Source: Clostridium sp. DL-VIII
Lineage (GTDB): Bacteria > Bacillota > Clostridia > Clostridiales > Clostridiaceae
Direction of reading: 5' to 3'
Length of the DNA: 64,000 nucleotides
Assembly: GCF_000230835.1 (NCBI RefSeq)
Contig: NZ_CM001240.1
Location: 2,240,501-2,304,500, forward strand
Of the stretch, positions 54,968 to 63,154 are shown in pieces. The position numbers and the translations under genes were made by a program. Within the stretch, counting starts at the first letter, position 1, and each line of letters opens with the position of its first letter. The notes under the pieces were generated by a model, which saw nothing but the letters and a program-made list of their open reading frames with translations, did no database searches and had not been told where the DNA came from.

Positions 54968-56263
54968 TCAACAGTTGTACTTAATATGCAGATCGCGTGA
55001 TGCACCCAGTCCAGCAAATAAGCATAACGCGGAAGCACCGATTAAGACAATAAGTGGTAATTCCCAGCTGTTAGATGCATCATGTAGAAAACCAAAAAGC
55101 ATCGGTCCAAAAGCAGCGAGTAGGTAGCCGATTGACTGTGCCATGCCGGACAATCTTGCCGCTTCATCTGCATTTCTTGTACGAGAACTAAAAAATATCA
55201 TAGCTAGGCAAAAAGTAAGTGTTCCACCAATGCCCAACATAATCATCCATAGGAATATAAGCCCTGTCCATTTTAAGAATATGCCCAAAAGTCCCACCAA
55301 AACACATAGAGAGGCAATGATAACTAATGGACGTTGATTGGCTTTACGTTGAGCAAGGACAGAACCCCAAAATGATACAGGGAGCGATACCAATTGATAA
55401 AGGGAGAGCATCCATCCTGCTTTGTCTGAATTCATACCTTGCTGGATTAAAATAGCAGGCAACCATGCAACCATGCAATAGAGTAGCATAGACTGTAATC
55501 CCATATATACCGATACCTGCCATGCCAAAGTAGATTTCCATAAGTTAACTTTATTAATGACATCTCCGTTAATACTCTCTATTTCATTTTTTTCTTCATG
55601 GATGTCTTTTACTTTTGTTTTAATGTCATTATCGATCGTTCCTTTATCAATGGACATTTCTTGCTTTCTATGTATTATTTGAGGTATCCAGATGATAATG
55701 GATAAGAAACTAAGTGCAGCCCAAATGCTTAACGCTCCGCTCCATCCAAATCTCGATTTTGCCGCAACAGGGACACTGATACCGGATGCTATCGCCCCAA
55801 AAAGGCTCATAGAAGCAGTATAGATGCCAGTTATCAAACCGACCTGTTTAGAAAATTCACGTTTGATTAGACTGGGTATTAGCACATTGCCGACAGAAAT
55901 GGACAATCCAAGGATTAATGTTCCAAGAAATAGTCCCACCCCTCCAAGCAATGAACGTAATATAATTCCGAAAGTCAGAAAAATAAGTGACCAAAGCAGC
56001 ACCAATTTAGTGCCAAATTTTCGCGCCAAACGTGGAGCGAAAGGTGAGAACCCTGCAAAAGCGAATAACGGAAGGGTTGTAATCATACCTGCTAATGTAT
56101 TTGAAATATGTAAGCTACCACGAATTTGATTGACCAACGGGCCAACCGCTGTTAAAGGTGAACGTAAATTTGCTGCAATAAATACAATTCCAATTATCAG
56201 CATTATTGGTGTATTTCTTTTTGAATATAGGTTCTTTTTGTGTTCGTTATGTAATTGATTCAT
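54968..56263 (-). CDS. MFS transporter, CynX/NimT (cyanate/2-nitroimidazole) type
   Basis: A 431-aa, 12-helix MFS protein. N-terminal FIAANLRSPLTAVGPLVNQI is the hallmark of the CynX/NimT branch, and the inter-helix ARKFGTKLVLL and central charged loop (about 200-245) fit. Members export drugs or small anions. AAGGAGAG precedes the ATG. A MarR gene lies upstream in the same orientation; both genes have a near-identical operator in front. Confidence 0.85.
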   Translation of the reverse strand: MNQLHNEHKKNLYSKRNTPIMLIIGIVFIAANLRSPLTAVGPLVNQIRGSLHISNTLAGMITTLPLFAFAGFSPFAPRLARKFGTKLVLLWSLIFLTFGIILRSLLGGVGLFLGTLILGLSISVGNVLIPSLIKREFSKQVGLITGIYTASMSLFGAIASGISVPVAAKSRFGWSGALSIWAALSFLSIIIWIPQIIHRKQEMSIDKGTIDNDIKTKVKDIHEEKNEIESINGDVINKVNLWKSTLAWQVSVYMGLQSMLLYCMVAWLPAILIQQGMNSDKAGWMLSLYQLVSLPVSFWGSVLAQRKANQRPLVIIASLCVLVGLLGIFLKWTGLIFLWMIMLGIGGTLTFCLAMIFFSSRTRNADEAARLSGMAQSIGYLLAAFGPMLFGFLHDASNSWELPLIVLIGASALCLFAGLGASRDLHIKYNC

Positions 56264-56462
56264 TTATATAGTCTCTCCTTAAAATATGATACGATTTTTT
56301 TACATTAAATATAATATTTAGAGTCTCTCATTGCATCGTTTTAGCTACAAGTATTTTAAGTTTATACTTTTGTTCACTCACTTCACTATTATCATAACTG
56401 ATATATAGCCTTGATGAGTTTTTCTTTTTGATGCTAGCCCTCCTAACTTAATTACACTGAAA

Positions 56463-56485
56463 ATGTGTATAGCATCCATACACTT
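56463..56485 (-). promoter_or_regulatory. MarR operator candidate upstream of the MFS gene
   Basis: On the minus strand AAGTGTATGGATGCTATACA, with GTGTAT / ATACAC arms. It matches 18 of 20 positions of the site before marR (56977-56999). It lies about 200 bases before the MFS start; nothing else is seen in the 56264-56496 gap. Confidence 0.6.
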
Positions 56486-56496
56486 GCGTAAAATTT

Positions 56497-56970
56497 TTAT
56501 TCATCAAAATTTTCGTTAAAAAATTTAACCTTGTTTATCAGGCTCGACAAAAAGTTTGACAAAAACTCTAATTCATGTTCGGAGGCATTTTGTAGTTCAT
56601 CTTCAACCATATTATTTATAATAGAATGATAGAGAATATGGTTGCTATGAGCTTTTTTACCTTTTTCAGTAAGACTTAATGAATATCTAGATAAATTAAG
56701 ATCATCAACTTCTTTTATAACCAGAGCCTTTCTCTCTAGCTTTTTGAGAATTTCAGAAACAGCCCCTTTTGTTACTCCTAGAATATCGGCAAGTCCACCT
56801 ACATGAATGCCAGGATGTCCGGCAATAGCCTTTATTACATGTATTTCAGAGTGAAAAATCGGTACATCCGTTCCGAAGTAGCGAGTCTTTTTATCAAGGT
56901 CAGTCAAGGCAAACGCTAAGTCCATAGAATTATATGCAATTTGATGTTTGTTATTTATAAATTTATCCAT
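56497..56970 (-). CDS. MarR-family regulator
   Basis: A 157-aa MarR protein: HVIKAIAGHPGIHVGGLADI, the recognition helix VTKGAVSEILKKLERKALV, and the wing SRYSLSLTEKG. It probably represses itself and the MFS gene downstream through two near-identical sites. No strong ribosome site is visible before this ATG (weak AACATGG context). Confidence 0.85.
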   Translation of the reverse strand: MDKFINNKHQIAYNSMDLAFALTDLDKKTRYFGTDVPIFHSEIHVIKAIAGHPGIHVGGLADILGVTKGAVSEILKKLERKALVIKEVDDLNLSRYSLSLTEKGKKAHSNHILYHSIINNMVEDELQNASEHELEFLSNFLSSLINKVKFFNENFDE

Positions 56971-56976
56971 GTTAAT

Positions 56977-56999
56977 AGTATATGGTTGCTATACACTTT
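56977..56999 (+). promoter_or_regulatory. MarR operator candidate upstream of marR
   Basis: AGTATATGGTTGCTATACAC, with GTATA / TATAC arms, starting seven bases before the marR start codon. It is the partner of 56463-56485. Confidence 0.6.
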
Positions 57000-57090
57000 T
57001 GTCAAGTAATTTTCTTATATAGTGACGAGATGATATATAGTAGGGGAAAAGCTAAAAAACTGCTTTTGTAAAGTAACGCTCTCTTTTTTT

Positions 57091-57228
57091 AAGGCGTATG
57101 AAAACAGCCTTAAAAATCAATTTGGACTTGATTCACAAGATGCATGCTTAAATTATTATGTCAGGGGAGCATATTATGATCAATTCATAGAAAATTATTT
57201 TCAAGAGTGCAAGTCATATGGTTTTTGA
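57091..57228 (+). pseudogene. Unidentified coding remnant
   Basis: An open run of 45 codons (KAYENSLKNQFGLDSQDACL, then NYYVRGAYYDQFIENYFQEC) ends at TGA; it has the composition of real protein but no start or recognised family. The surrounding gap 57000-57390 shows no other gene. Confidence 0.35.
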
Positions 57229-57364
57229 AGTCATCTTGGGTATTTGAGTAGAAAAACAGTGATGGAAAGGATGAAGATAATTTGGGAAAGGCTTTAAATG
57301 AAGAGATTAATACGTGATTGGTTCTTACATTTTTAGCAGAAGAGCAAAAGCATGAGCTAAATAA

Positions 57365-57400
57365 AAAAGGATAACCACAAAAAAACGCGGTTATCCTTCT
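57365..57400 (-). terminator. Terminator overlapping the end of the regulator gene
   Basis: On the minus strand AAGGATAACC / GGTTATCCTT, 10-bp stem with a 12-base loop and TTTTTT. The stop codon of the regulator lies inside the ascending arm. Confidence 0.8.
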
Positions 57401-58704
57401 AAGAGGCTTCCCTCACTGTCGAGAAATAGTAGCTCATAGTACTTTTGGGGTCTTCCTTTGCCGCTGTCTCTTTTTTCAAATACAGTTCTCGCATATTCTT
57501 TTTCTTCGATTTTGTTAAGAATACGGTTTGCGCCTCTGACGGTGATGGACAGGCATTGGGCGACATCCTCAGAAGATAGTTTGTTTGTTCTCATAATTTC
57601 TGCATAATACATGATTTTCTGTAGGTTGATATTATTTATTCCAATGCGTTTTGCCAATGCCATGATTGCTGGATCGCCCTTTTCAGAGAACTGTATAACA
57701 TTCATGTTCTGCATTGGTCCGATTACCTTCTGATCCTCGTTTATAAAAAAGCTGCAGCTGCCTGTAAAGGCATTGGCCTGACGGTGAGCTCTGACGGCGT
57801 TTTCGTTAGCCTGATAATATTCATGCCCAGAGCCCCATCCGATTATTACCTTGTCGCTTGCATACTCTTCTAAATATTTCAACAGTGCACAGTTCTGTGC
57901 ATTAGAGGTGATTTTTATAAAATTTCCGTAGGTGGTGTATAGTTTGACAAAGCCTTCCGAGACTTGGGCCGTATCTGGAAGATTCACATTGCGCAGAAAC
58001 CTGCCGGCTAGCACTTTCAGCTCATGAAGTTGCTCTTCGGACTGTGGGTGCGCCGTTTCGATCGATAAGCATGCCACAACTGCACTCCTGCTCTTGAGCT
58101 CGAGGATGGTAATTTCGTTGATGATCCCACTTATGGTTTCTTTAACGTTTTCCAAAGTGGGTCGTATTAAGATATACCTTACCCCGTGTTTTTTTAGTTC
58201 TGGAACAAAGTGGCTGAATGCCGTAATCGACAAGTCTATTTTATTCTCTTCCCACAGTGTTATATGGTTTTCAAGCATTGTTTCAACTCTTTCGAACAGA
58301 TTATCGCTATCAATAGGCTTTCCCTGATGAGTCAGATACTTTTGGAATTCACTGAAAGAATCGATAATATATGCAAAATCCACATAAATTCTTGATATGT
58401 CAAGCCCCGGTTCAGTAAGCAGCAGCCTAAATAGTTCTCTGTAAAGAAGGGTTTCATTATCCTGCAAAATGTGCGTAGGTACTTTCGTATCTAAACATTC
58501 CTTATCTATTGACTCGTAAAGAAGCCTGCCGCTGATAACAAATCCGTCCACCGAATCTAAGTTGTTTAGATATAAGTCTTTTGTTTCCCTAAAGTTACTG
58601 ATTGTAAGAATCCGAAACTTACATACCGACTGCAATTCTTCTTCAATTTCACGGAAATAGTCTATATAAGATTCCGTCGTGATTATACCAAGTCTGATTT
58701 TCAT
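57391..58704 (-). CDS. Unfamiliar winged-helix transcriptional regulator with large sensor domain
   Basis: A 437-aa protein. Residues 1-110 look like an alpha/beta receiver or PrpR-type sensor (LGIITTESYIDYFREIEEEL, VDGFVISGRLLYESI). The middle (about 165-340) is a second alpha/beta domain, ending SGHEYYQANENAVRAHRQA. The C-terminal 75 residues are a winged helix (KLSSEDVAQCLSITVRGANR, SGKGRPQKYYEL). I cannot name the family. It is divergent from the amidohydrolase and crotonase genes with paired direct repeats around their promoter, so it is the probable local regulator. GC content rises from here on. AAAGGAA precedes the ATG. Confidence 0.6.
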   Translation of the reverse strand: MKIRLGIITTESYIDYFREIEEELQSVCKFRILTISNFRETKDLYLNNLDSVDGFVISGRLLYESIDKECLDTKVPTHILQDNETLLYRELFRLLLTEPGLDISRIYVDFAYIIDSFSEFQKYLTHQGKPIDSDNLFERVETMLENHITLWEENKIDLSITAFSHFVPELKKHGVRYILIRPTLENVKETISGIINEITILELKSRSAVVACLSIETAHPQSEEQLHELKVLAGRFLRNVNLPDTAQVSEGFVKLYTTYGNFIKITSNAQNCALLKYLEEYASDKVIIGWGSGHEYYQANENAVRAHRQANAFTGSCSFFINEDQKVIGPMQNMNVIQFSEKGDPAIMALAKRIGINNINLQKIMYYAEIMRTNKLSSEDVAQCLSITVRGANRILNKIEEKEYARTVFEKRDSGKGRPQKYYELLFLDSEGSLLEG

Positions 58705-58791
58705 GGCAAATTCCTTTCATAAACAATTAATGACATGAATTATAACATAAAAAATATGATATTTCAATGATGCCAGTAGTTGGAAAAAATA

Positions 58792-58869
58792 TGTTCTTAA
58801 AATGTCTTATTTTATTATTGACAACTTTTTGTGCTTAAAGTACAATGAAAGTGTTCTTAAAATGTCTTA
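58792..58869 (+). promoter_or_regulatory. Promoter of the amidohydrolase/crotonase operon flanked by direct repeats
   Basis: TTGACA (58818-58823), 17-base spacer, TACAAT (58841-58846). An 18-base direct repeat TGTTCTTAAAATGTCTTA occurs at 58792-58809 and exactly 60 bases later at 58852-58869, one copy upstream of the -35 and one over the start region. Confidence 0.75.
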
Positions 58870-58937
58870 AAATAAAAAATAAGAAAATTTCAATCTGTTA
58901 TTCACTAATACAATTTATTTTTAAGGAGGTGTTAATT

Positions 58938-60152
58938 TTGGCTGAAAAAACTGAAGAATTTTTAAATATGGCCAATCAGTTACAGGAAAAATTGGTCATG
59001 TACAGACATCATCTTCATTCGATTCCGGAACTTGATCTAAGGTTACCTGGGACAACTGCTTATGTAAAAGAGGCGTTGGAGTCGATTGGCCTTAAGCCCA
59101 CTCCCGTGGGAGAATCAGGCTTAATGGTAACCATCGGCGGACAACGCCCCGGGAAGGTGATTCTTATTCGTGCAGATATGGATGCGCTGCCAATTAAAGA
59201 AGAAACGGATCTTCCTTTTGCGTCATCCAACGGAAATATGCATGCATGCGGTCACGACATGCATACTTCAATGCTGCTAGGCGCTGCAGAGATACTAAAG
59301 GCAAATGAAGGAAAGCTTTTAGGAACGGTCAAACTTATGTTTCAGCCGGGCGAAGAAACCTTGCATGGTGCCAAGATGATGCTTGAAAATGGGATCCTCG
59401 AAAATCCTAAAGTGGATGCGGCAATGATGCTACATGTAATGACAGGAATTCCGTTTCCAATTGGATTATTTATTACGCCTGAGGCTGGAGGAGCGAGTTC
59501 AGCTTCTTCAGATTGGTTCGAAGTCATCATCCAAGGAAAGGGTGCACATGGAGCGATGCCTAATGCCGCAGTAGATCCATTAAATGTAATTGCTCACCTT
59601 CATCTGGCGCTACAGGGTATCATAAGCCATGAAATTTCTCCAACTGATAGTGCAGTTCTTACGGTTGGAGTAATGGAAGGCGGAACTACAAACAACGTGA
59701 TTCCCGATACTGCCAGGATTAAAGGCAGCGTACGTACTTTTGACGCCGTATTGCGGGAAAAAATCGAAACCCGTATCCGGGAAATTTCCACAGGTATTGC
59801 GAAAACATTTGATGCAAAGGCAGAGGTGATTTATACCAGGGGCTGTCCCGAAATAAAAAATGACAGCGAGCTTAGCCGTCAAATGAGAACCACTATAGCA
59901 AACACTTTTGGTGCAGATTCCTATATCTATCTATCACAACTAATACCCGGTGGTAAATTAATGGGATCTGAAGACTTCTCATTTGTAACGCAAGAGGTGC
60001 CAAGTATCTCGGTGTTTATTAATGCAGGCAATTCCAAGGAGGGGTATAGTTACCCTATGCACCATCCAAAGGTAATATTCTCGGATGATGTGCTTAAGAA
60101 AGGTGCTGCCGCTTACGCGGCTTTCGCCAGAGATTGGCTTGAAAATAATTAA
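58938..60152 (+). CDS. M20-family amidohydrolase (hippurate/N-acyl amino acid hydrolase type)
   Basis: A 404-aa zinc metallopeptidase-fold hydrolase: RHHLHSIPELDLRLPGTTAY, DMDALPIKEET, ACGHDMHTSMLLGAA, FQPGEE, dimerisation-domain KGAHGAMPN, and late GSEDFSFVTQEVP. It removes an acyl or similar group from an amide. Start is TTG at 58938, set by AAGGAGGT seven bases before; an upstream ATG frame (58845) crosses the promoter and an operator. First gene of an operon with three crotonase-fold genes, so the amide may be a substrate or product of C-C hydrolysis. GC-richer than the window mean. Confidence 0.85.
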   Translation: MAEKTEEFLNMANQLQEKLVMYRHHLHSIPELDLRLPGTTAYVKEALESIGLKPTPVGESGLMVTIGGQRPGKVILIRADMDALPIKEETDLPFASSNGNMHACGHDMHTSMLLGAAEILKANEGKLLGTVKLMFQPGEETLHGAKMMLENGILENPKVDAAMMLHVMTGIPFPIGLFITPEAGGASSASSDWFEVIIQGKGAHGAMPNAAVDPLNVIAHLHLALQGIISHEISPTDSAVLTVGVMEGGTTNNVIPDTARIKGSVRTFDAVLREKIETRIREISTGIAKTFDAKAEVIYTRGCPEIKNDSELSRQMRTTIANTFGADSYIYLSQLIPGGKLMGSEDFSFVTQEVPSISVFINAGNSKEGYSYPMHHPKVIFSDDVLKKGAAAYAAFARDWLENN

Positions 60153-60183
60153 TAATATTAAAACAAAATTAGGAGGAATTAAA

Positions 60184-61014
60184 ATGTCAGAGAACCGTAT
60201 GATTGGACCAACAAAATTCGAAGAGTACTCAGAGAAGTACAAAGACTTTTTATTAATGACCCGTCGTGATGGAATAATTGAAGTAAGATTGCACACTAAC
60301 GGAGGACCATATGAACATAATTGGGAAGCCCATACCGCATGGTCTCATGCATGGTCAGATATTGGCCGTGACCCTGAAAACGAGGTAATGATTATTTCTG
60401 GAACAGGGGATAAATGGGTAGTAGGAAACCCCGATGTCTGGAACACAAAATTTATGGATTGGCCTAAACAAAAGAAACTTGAACAATATCATGAATCACT
60501 AAGACTACTTGAAAATATGATATTCTGTATTGATATCCCTACAATCGGGGCGATAAATGGCCCTGGAACTCACTGTGAAATTGCATCTCTTTGCGATATT
60601 ACGATTTGTACAGAAGACGCGGATTTTTTTGATCCACATTTTATAGGAGGCACACCTCCTGGAGATGGAATGATTCTTACATTGCAGAACATGATAGGTT
60701 TTAAGAAAGCAGCATACTATGCATACACTGGTAAGAATATTAATGGTCAAACAGCATTAGAGCTTGGTATAGTCAGTGAAGTGTTACCAAGCGAAAAGCT
60801 TCTTCCACGTGCTTGGGAACTTGCAGAGATGATAATGCAAGCACCTCGTTCAGCGAGACATCTTACTCATTCAATTTTATCACGTCCTTGGAAAAAAGCC
60901 TTAGTAAGTGATCAAGGGTTCCAACTTACTCATCAAATGTACGACATGGCCATTGATGAAGAAGGTGTTCATGAAAGATTGACAAAAATGAAAGGGCGCT
61001 TAATGGGCAAATAA
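60184..61014 (+). CDS. Crotonase-fold hydrolase, 6-oxocamphor-hydrolase-like, copy 1
   Basis: A 276-aa crotonase-superfamily protein. Enoyl-CoA hydratase Glu pairs are absent. Instead H130 (NGPGTHCE), H152 and D161 (DPHFIGGTPPGDG) and E249/E250 match in spacing the H122, H145, D154 and E244 that I recall for Rhodococcus 6-oxocamphor hydrolase, which splits a C-C bond of cyclic beta-diketones without CoA. The N-terminal KFEEYSEKYKDFLLMTRRDG and the GIVSEVLPSEKLLPRAWELA segment also fit that branch. AGGAGG precedes the ATG. It is 32 bases after the amidohydrolase. Confidence 0.78.
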   Translation: MSENRMIGPTKFEEYSEKYKDFLLMTRRDGIIEVRLHTNGGPYEHNWEAHTAWSHAWSDIGRDPENEVMIISGTGDKWVVGNPDVWNTKFMDWPKQKKLEQYHESLRLLENMIFCIDIPTIGAINGPGTHCEIASLCDITICTEDADFFDPHFIGGTPPGDGMILTLQNMIGFKKAAYYAYTGKNINGQTALELGIVSEVLPSEKLLPRAWELAEMIMQAPRSARHLTHSILSRPWKKALVSDQGFQLTHQMYDMAIDEEGVHERLTKMKGRLMGK

Positions 61015-61204
61015 GAACAATAGTATTAAATTGATTTTTAAGTAAAGAATAGTGACAGAGGGGCTATATGTGTTACCTCTCCAGCATCTAAAGGTGATAT
61101 TCTCGGATAAAGACTTAATAAAGGTGCTGCCGCTTACGCGGATTTTGCCAGAGATTGGATTGAAAATAACTAATAATATAAAATCAAAATTAGGAGGAAT
61201 TAAA

Positions 61205-62035
61205 ATGTCAGAGAACCGTATGATTGGACCAACAAAATTTGAAGAGTACTCAGAGAAGTACAAAGAGTTTTTATCAATGACCCGTCGTGATGGAATAATT
61301 GAAGTAAGATTGCACACCAACGGAGGACCATATGAACATAATTGGGAAGCCCATACTGCATGGTCTCATGCATGGTCAGATATTGGCCGTGACCCTGAAA
61401 ATGAGGTAATGATTATTTCTGGAACAGGGGATAAATGGGTAGTAGGAAACCCAGATGTGTGGGAAACAAAATTTATGGATTGGCCTAAACAAAAGAAACT
61501 TGAACAATATCATGAATCACTAAGACTACTTGAAAATATGATATTCTGCATTGACATCCCTACAATCGGGGCGATAAATGGTCCTGGAACTCACTGTGAA
61601 ATTGCATCTCTTTGCGATATTACGATTTGTACAGAAGACGCGGACTTTTTTGATCCACATTTTATAGGAGGCACACCTCCTGGAGATGGAATGATTCTTA
61701 CATTGCAGAACATGATTGGTTTTAAGAAAGCAGCATACTACGCATACACTGGTAAGAATATTAATGGGCAAACAGCATTAGAGCTTGGCATAGTAAGTGA
61801 AGTGTTGCCACGCGAAAAGCTTCTTCCACGTGCTTGGGAACTTGCAGAGATGATAATGCAGGCACCTCGTTCAGCGAGACATCTTACTCATTCAATTTTA
61901 TCACGTCCTTGGAAAAAAGCCTTAGTCAGTGATCAAGGTTTCCAACTTACTCACCAAATGTACGACATGGCTATTGATGAAGAAGGTGTTCTTGAAAGAT
62001 TGACGAAAATGAAAGGGCGCTTAATGGGCAAATAA
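61205..62035 (+). CDS. Crotonase-fold hydrolase, 6-oxocamphor-hydrolase-like, copy 2
   Basis: A 276-aa near-duplicate of copy 1; by eye only about half a dozen residues differ (for example DFL-LM to EFL-SM, VWN to VWE, PSEK to PREK, GVH to GVL). All candidate catalytic residues (H130, H152, D161, E249/E250) are kept, so both copies should be active on the same or similar substrate, and gene dosage is the simplest benefit. The upstream 150 bases carry a decayed copy of the amidohydrolase tail. Confidence 0.78.
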   Translation: MSENRMIGPTKFEEYSEKYKEFLSMTRRDGIIEVRLHTNGGPYEHNWEAHTAWSHAWSDIGRDPENEVMIISGTGDKWVVGNPDVWETKFMDWPKQKKLEQYHESLRLLENMIFCIDIPTIGAINGPGTHCEIASLCDITICTEDADFFDPHFIGGTPPGDGMILTLQNMIGFKKAAYYAYTGKNINGQTALELGIVSEVLPREKLLPRAWELAEMIMQAPRSARHLTHSILSRPWKKALVSDQGFQLTHQMYDMAIDEEGVLERLTKMKGRLMGK

Positions 62036-62081
62036 GGACAATAGCATTAAATTGATATTGGAAGTAAAGAAATAGTGATAG

Positions 62082-62144
62082 AGGGGCTATATGCCTTTAA
62101 GTATAAAACTAAAGGCAAACGGCCCCTTTGTTAAGTTTTTTAAG
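62082..62144 (+). terminator. Nested hairpin with T-run between copies 2 and 3
   Basis: Outer stem AGGGGC / GCCCCT, inner stem GCCTTTA / TAAAGGC, then TTTGTTAAGTTTTTT. It should lower transcription into the third gene, which may need its own promoter. Confidence 0.6.
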
Positions 62145-62177
62145 AAATACTGGCATTTTTGCTAAGGAGGAATCGAA

Positions 62178-63014
62178 ATGTCTGATAGATGTATGGTGGG
62201 GCCTACAAGGTTCGAAGAATACTCAGAGAAGTACAAAGACTTTTTCATAATGACCCGCCGTAACGGCATAATCGAAGTACGTTTTCATACTAATAGGGGA
62301 CCGTTTCAATTTGACTGGCCGGGCCAAACCGCATATGGTAATGTATGGTCAGATATTGGCCGTGACCCTGAAAACGAGGTGATGATTCTTACGGGGACAG
62401 GGGATTTGTGGCAAATAGGAAATCCAGAAGTCTGGAAAACAAAATTTATGGATTGGCCGAGAAACCGTAAGCTGGAAATGTATCATGAATCCTTGAGAAT
62501 GATTGAAAATATGATCTATTGCATCGACATTCCAACAATTGGGGCGATTAATGGTACAGGATCACACTGGCAACTGGGAACGTTTTGTGATATTACAATT
62601 TGTGCTGAAGGCACAGAATTTTTCGATGCACATTATCTTGGTGGTATACCTCCTGGAGATGGAATAGTTTTAACATTTCAAAATTTACTAGGGATTAAGA
62701 GAGCGGCATTTTACGCATACACAGGTATGAACATTAATGCTCAATCGGCATTAGACCTCGGTATGGTTAGTGAAGTACTGCCACGTGAAAAGCTTCTTTC
62801 ACGTGCATGGGAACTCGCAGAGATGATAATGAAGGCACCTCGCTCTGCGAGACATCTTACTCATTCAATTTTATCTCGCCCTTGGAAAAAAGCCTTAGTC
62901 AGTGATCAAGGTTTCCAACTTACTCGCCAATTGTACGACATGTCCATTGATGAAGAGGGTGTGCTTGAGAGATTGATAAAAATCAAGGGACGTTTTCAGG
63001 GGAATGAAAGATAG
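62178..63014 (+). CDS. Crotonase-fold hydrolase, 6-oxocamphor-hydrolase-like, divergent third paralog
   Basis: A 278-aa paralog, clearly related to copies 1 and 2 but diverged in the substrate region (GPFQFDWPGQTAYGNVW, NGTGSHWQLGTFCD). The candidate catalytic His and Asp are kept (SHWQ, DAHYLGGIPPGDG, and EE near 251). The C-terminal 90 residues are almost the same as in copies 1 and 2, which suggests gene conversion. AAGGAGG precedes the ATG. It may take a different beta-diketone or the next intermediate. Confidence 0.76.
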   Translation: MSDRCMVGPTRFEEYSEKYKDFFIMTRRNGIIEVRFHTNRGPFQFDWPGQTAYGNVWSDIGRDPENEVMILTGTGDLWQIGNPEVWKTKFMDWPRNRKLEMYHESLRMIENMIYCIDIPTIGAINGTGSHWQLGTFCDITICAEGTEFFDAHYLGGIPPGDGIVLTFQNLLGIKRAAFYAYTGMNINAQSALDLGMVSEVLPREKLLSRAWELAEMIMKAPRSARHLTHSILSRPWKKALVSDQGFQLTRQLYDMSIDEEGVLERLIKIKGRFQGNER

Positions 63015-63154
63015 TCCATTTTGTTAAAAGGATTTGGTAATTACTCGTTTTGTCCGATTCGACCAACTAGCCTATAATTAGATGAATATATTGGTCAAGG
63101 GAAAGGAAGGTCTTTTGATCTTCAAACAGCACAAAGAAAGGAGATAAGGGCGAT

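Larger units (their letters stand above)
60040..62096 (+). repeat. Tandem duplication of about 1,021 bp
   Basis: Two adjoining copies, offset 1,021 bases (gene starts 60184 and 61205). Each has the last ~110 bases of the amidohydrolase gene, the intergenic AGGAGG site, a full 276-codon gene and the following ~60 bases. The amidohydrolase tail before copy 2 is decayed (stop/frameshift), while the coding copies remain almost identical. Confidence 0.85.

Noticed and set aside
60085..60183. N-terminal extension of crotonase copy 1 (and the same before copy 2)
   Set aside because: These are the amidohydrolase 3' end read in another frame; the ATG after AGGAGG is the true start.
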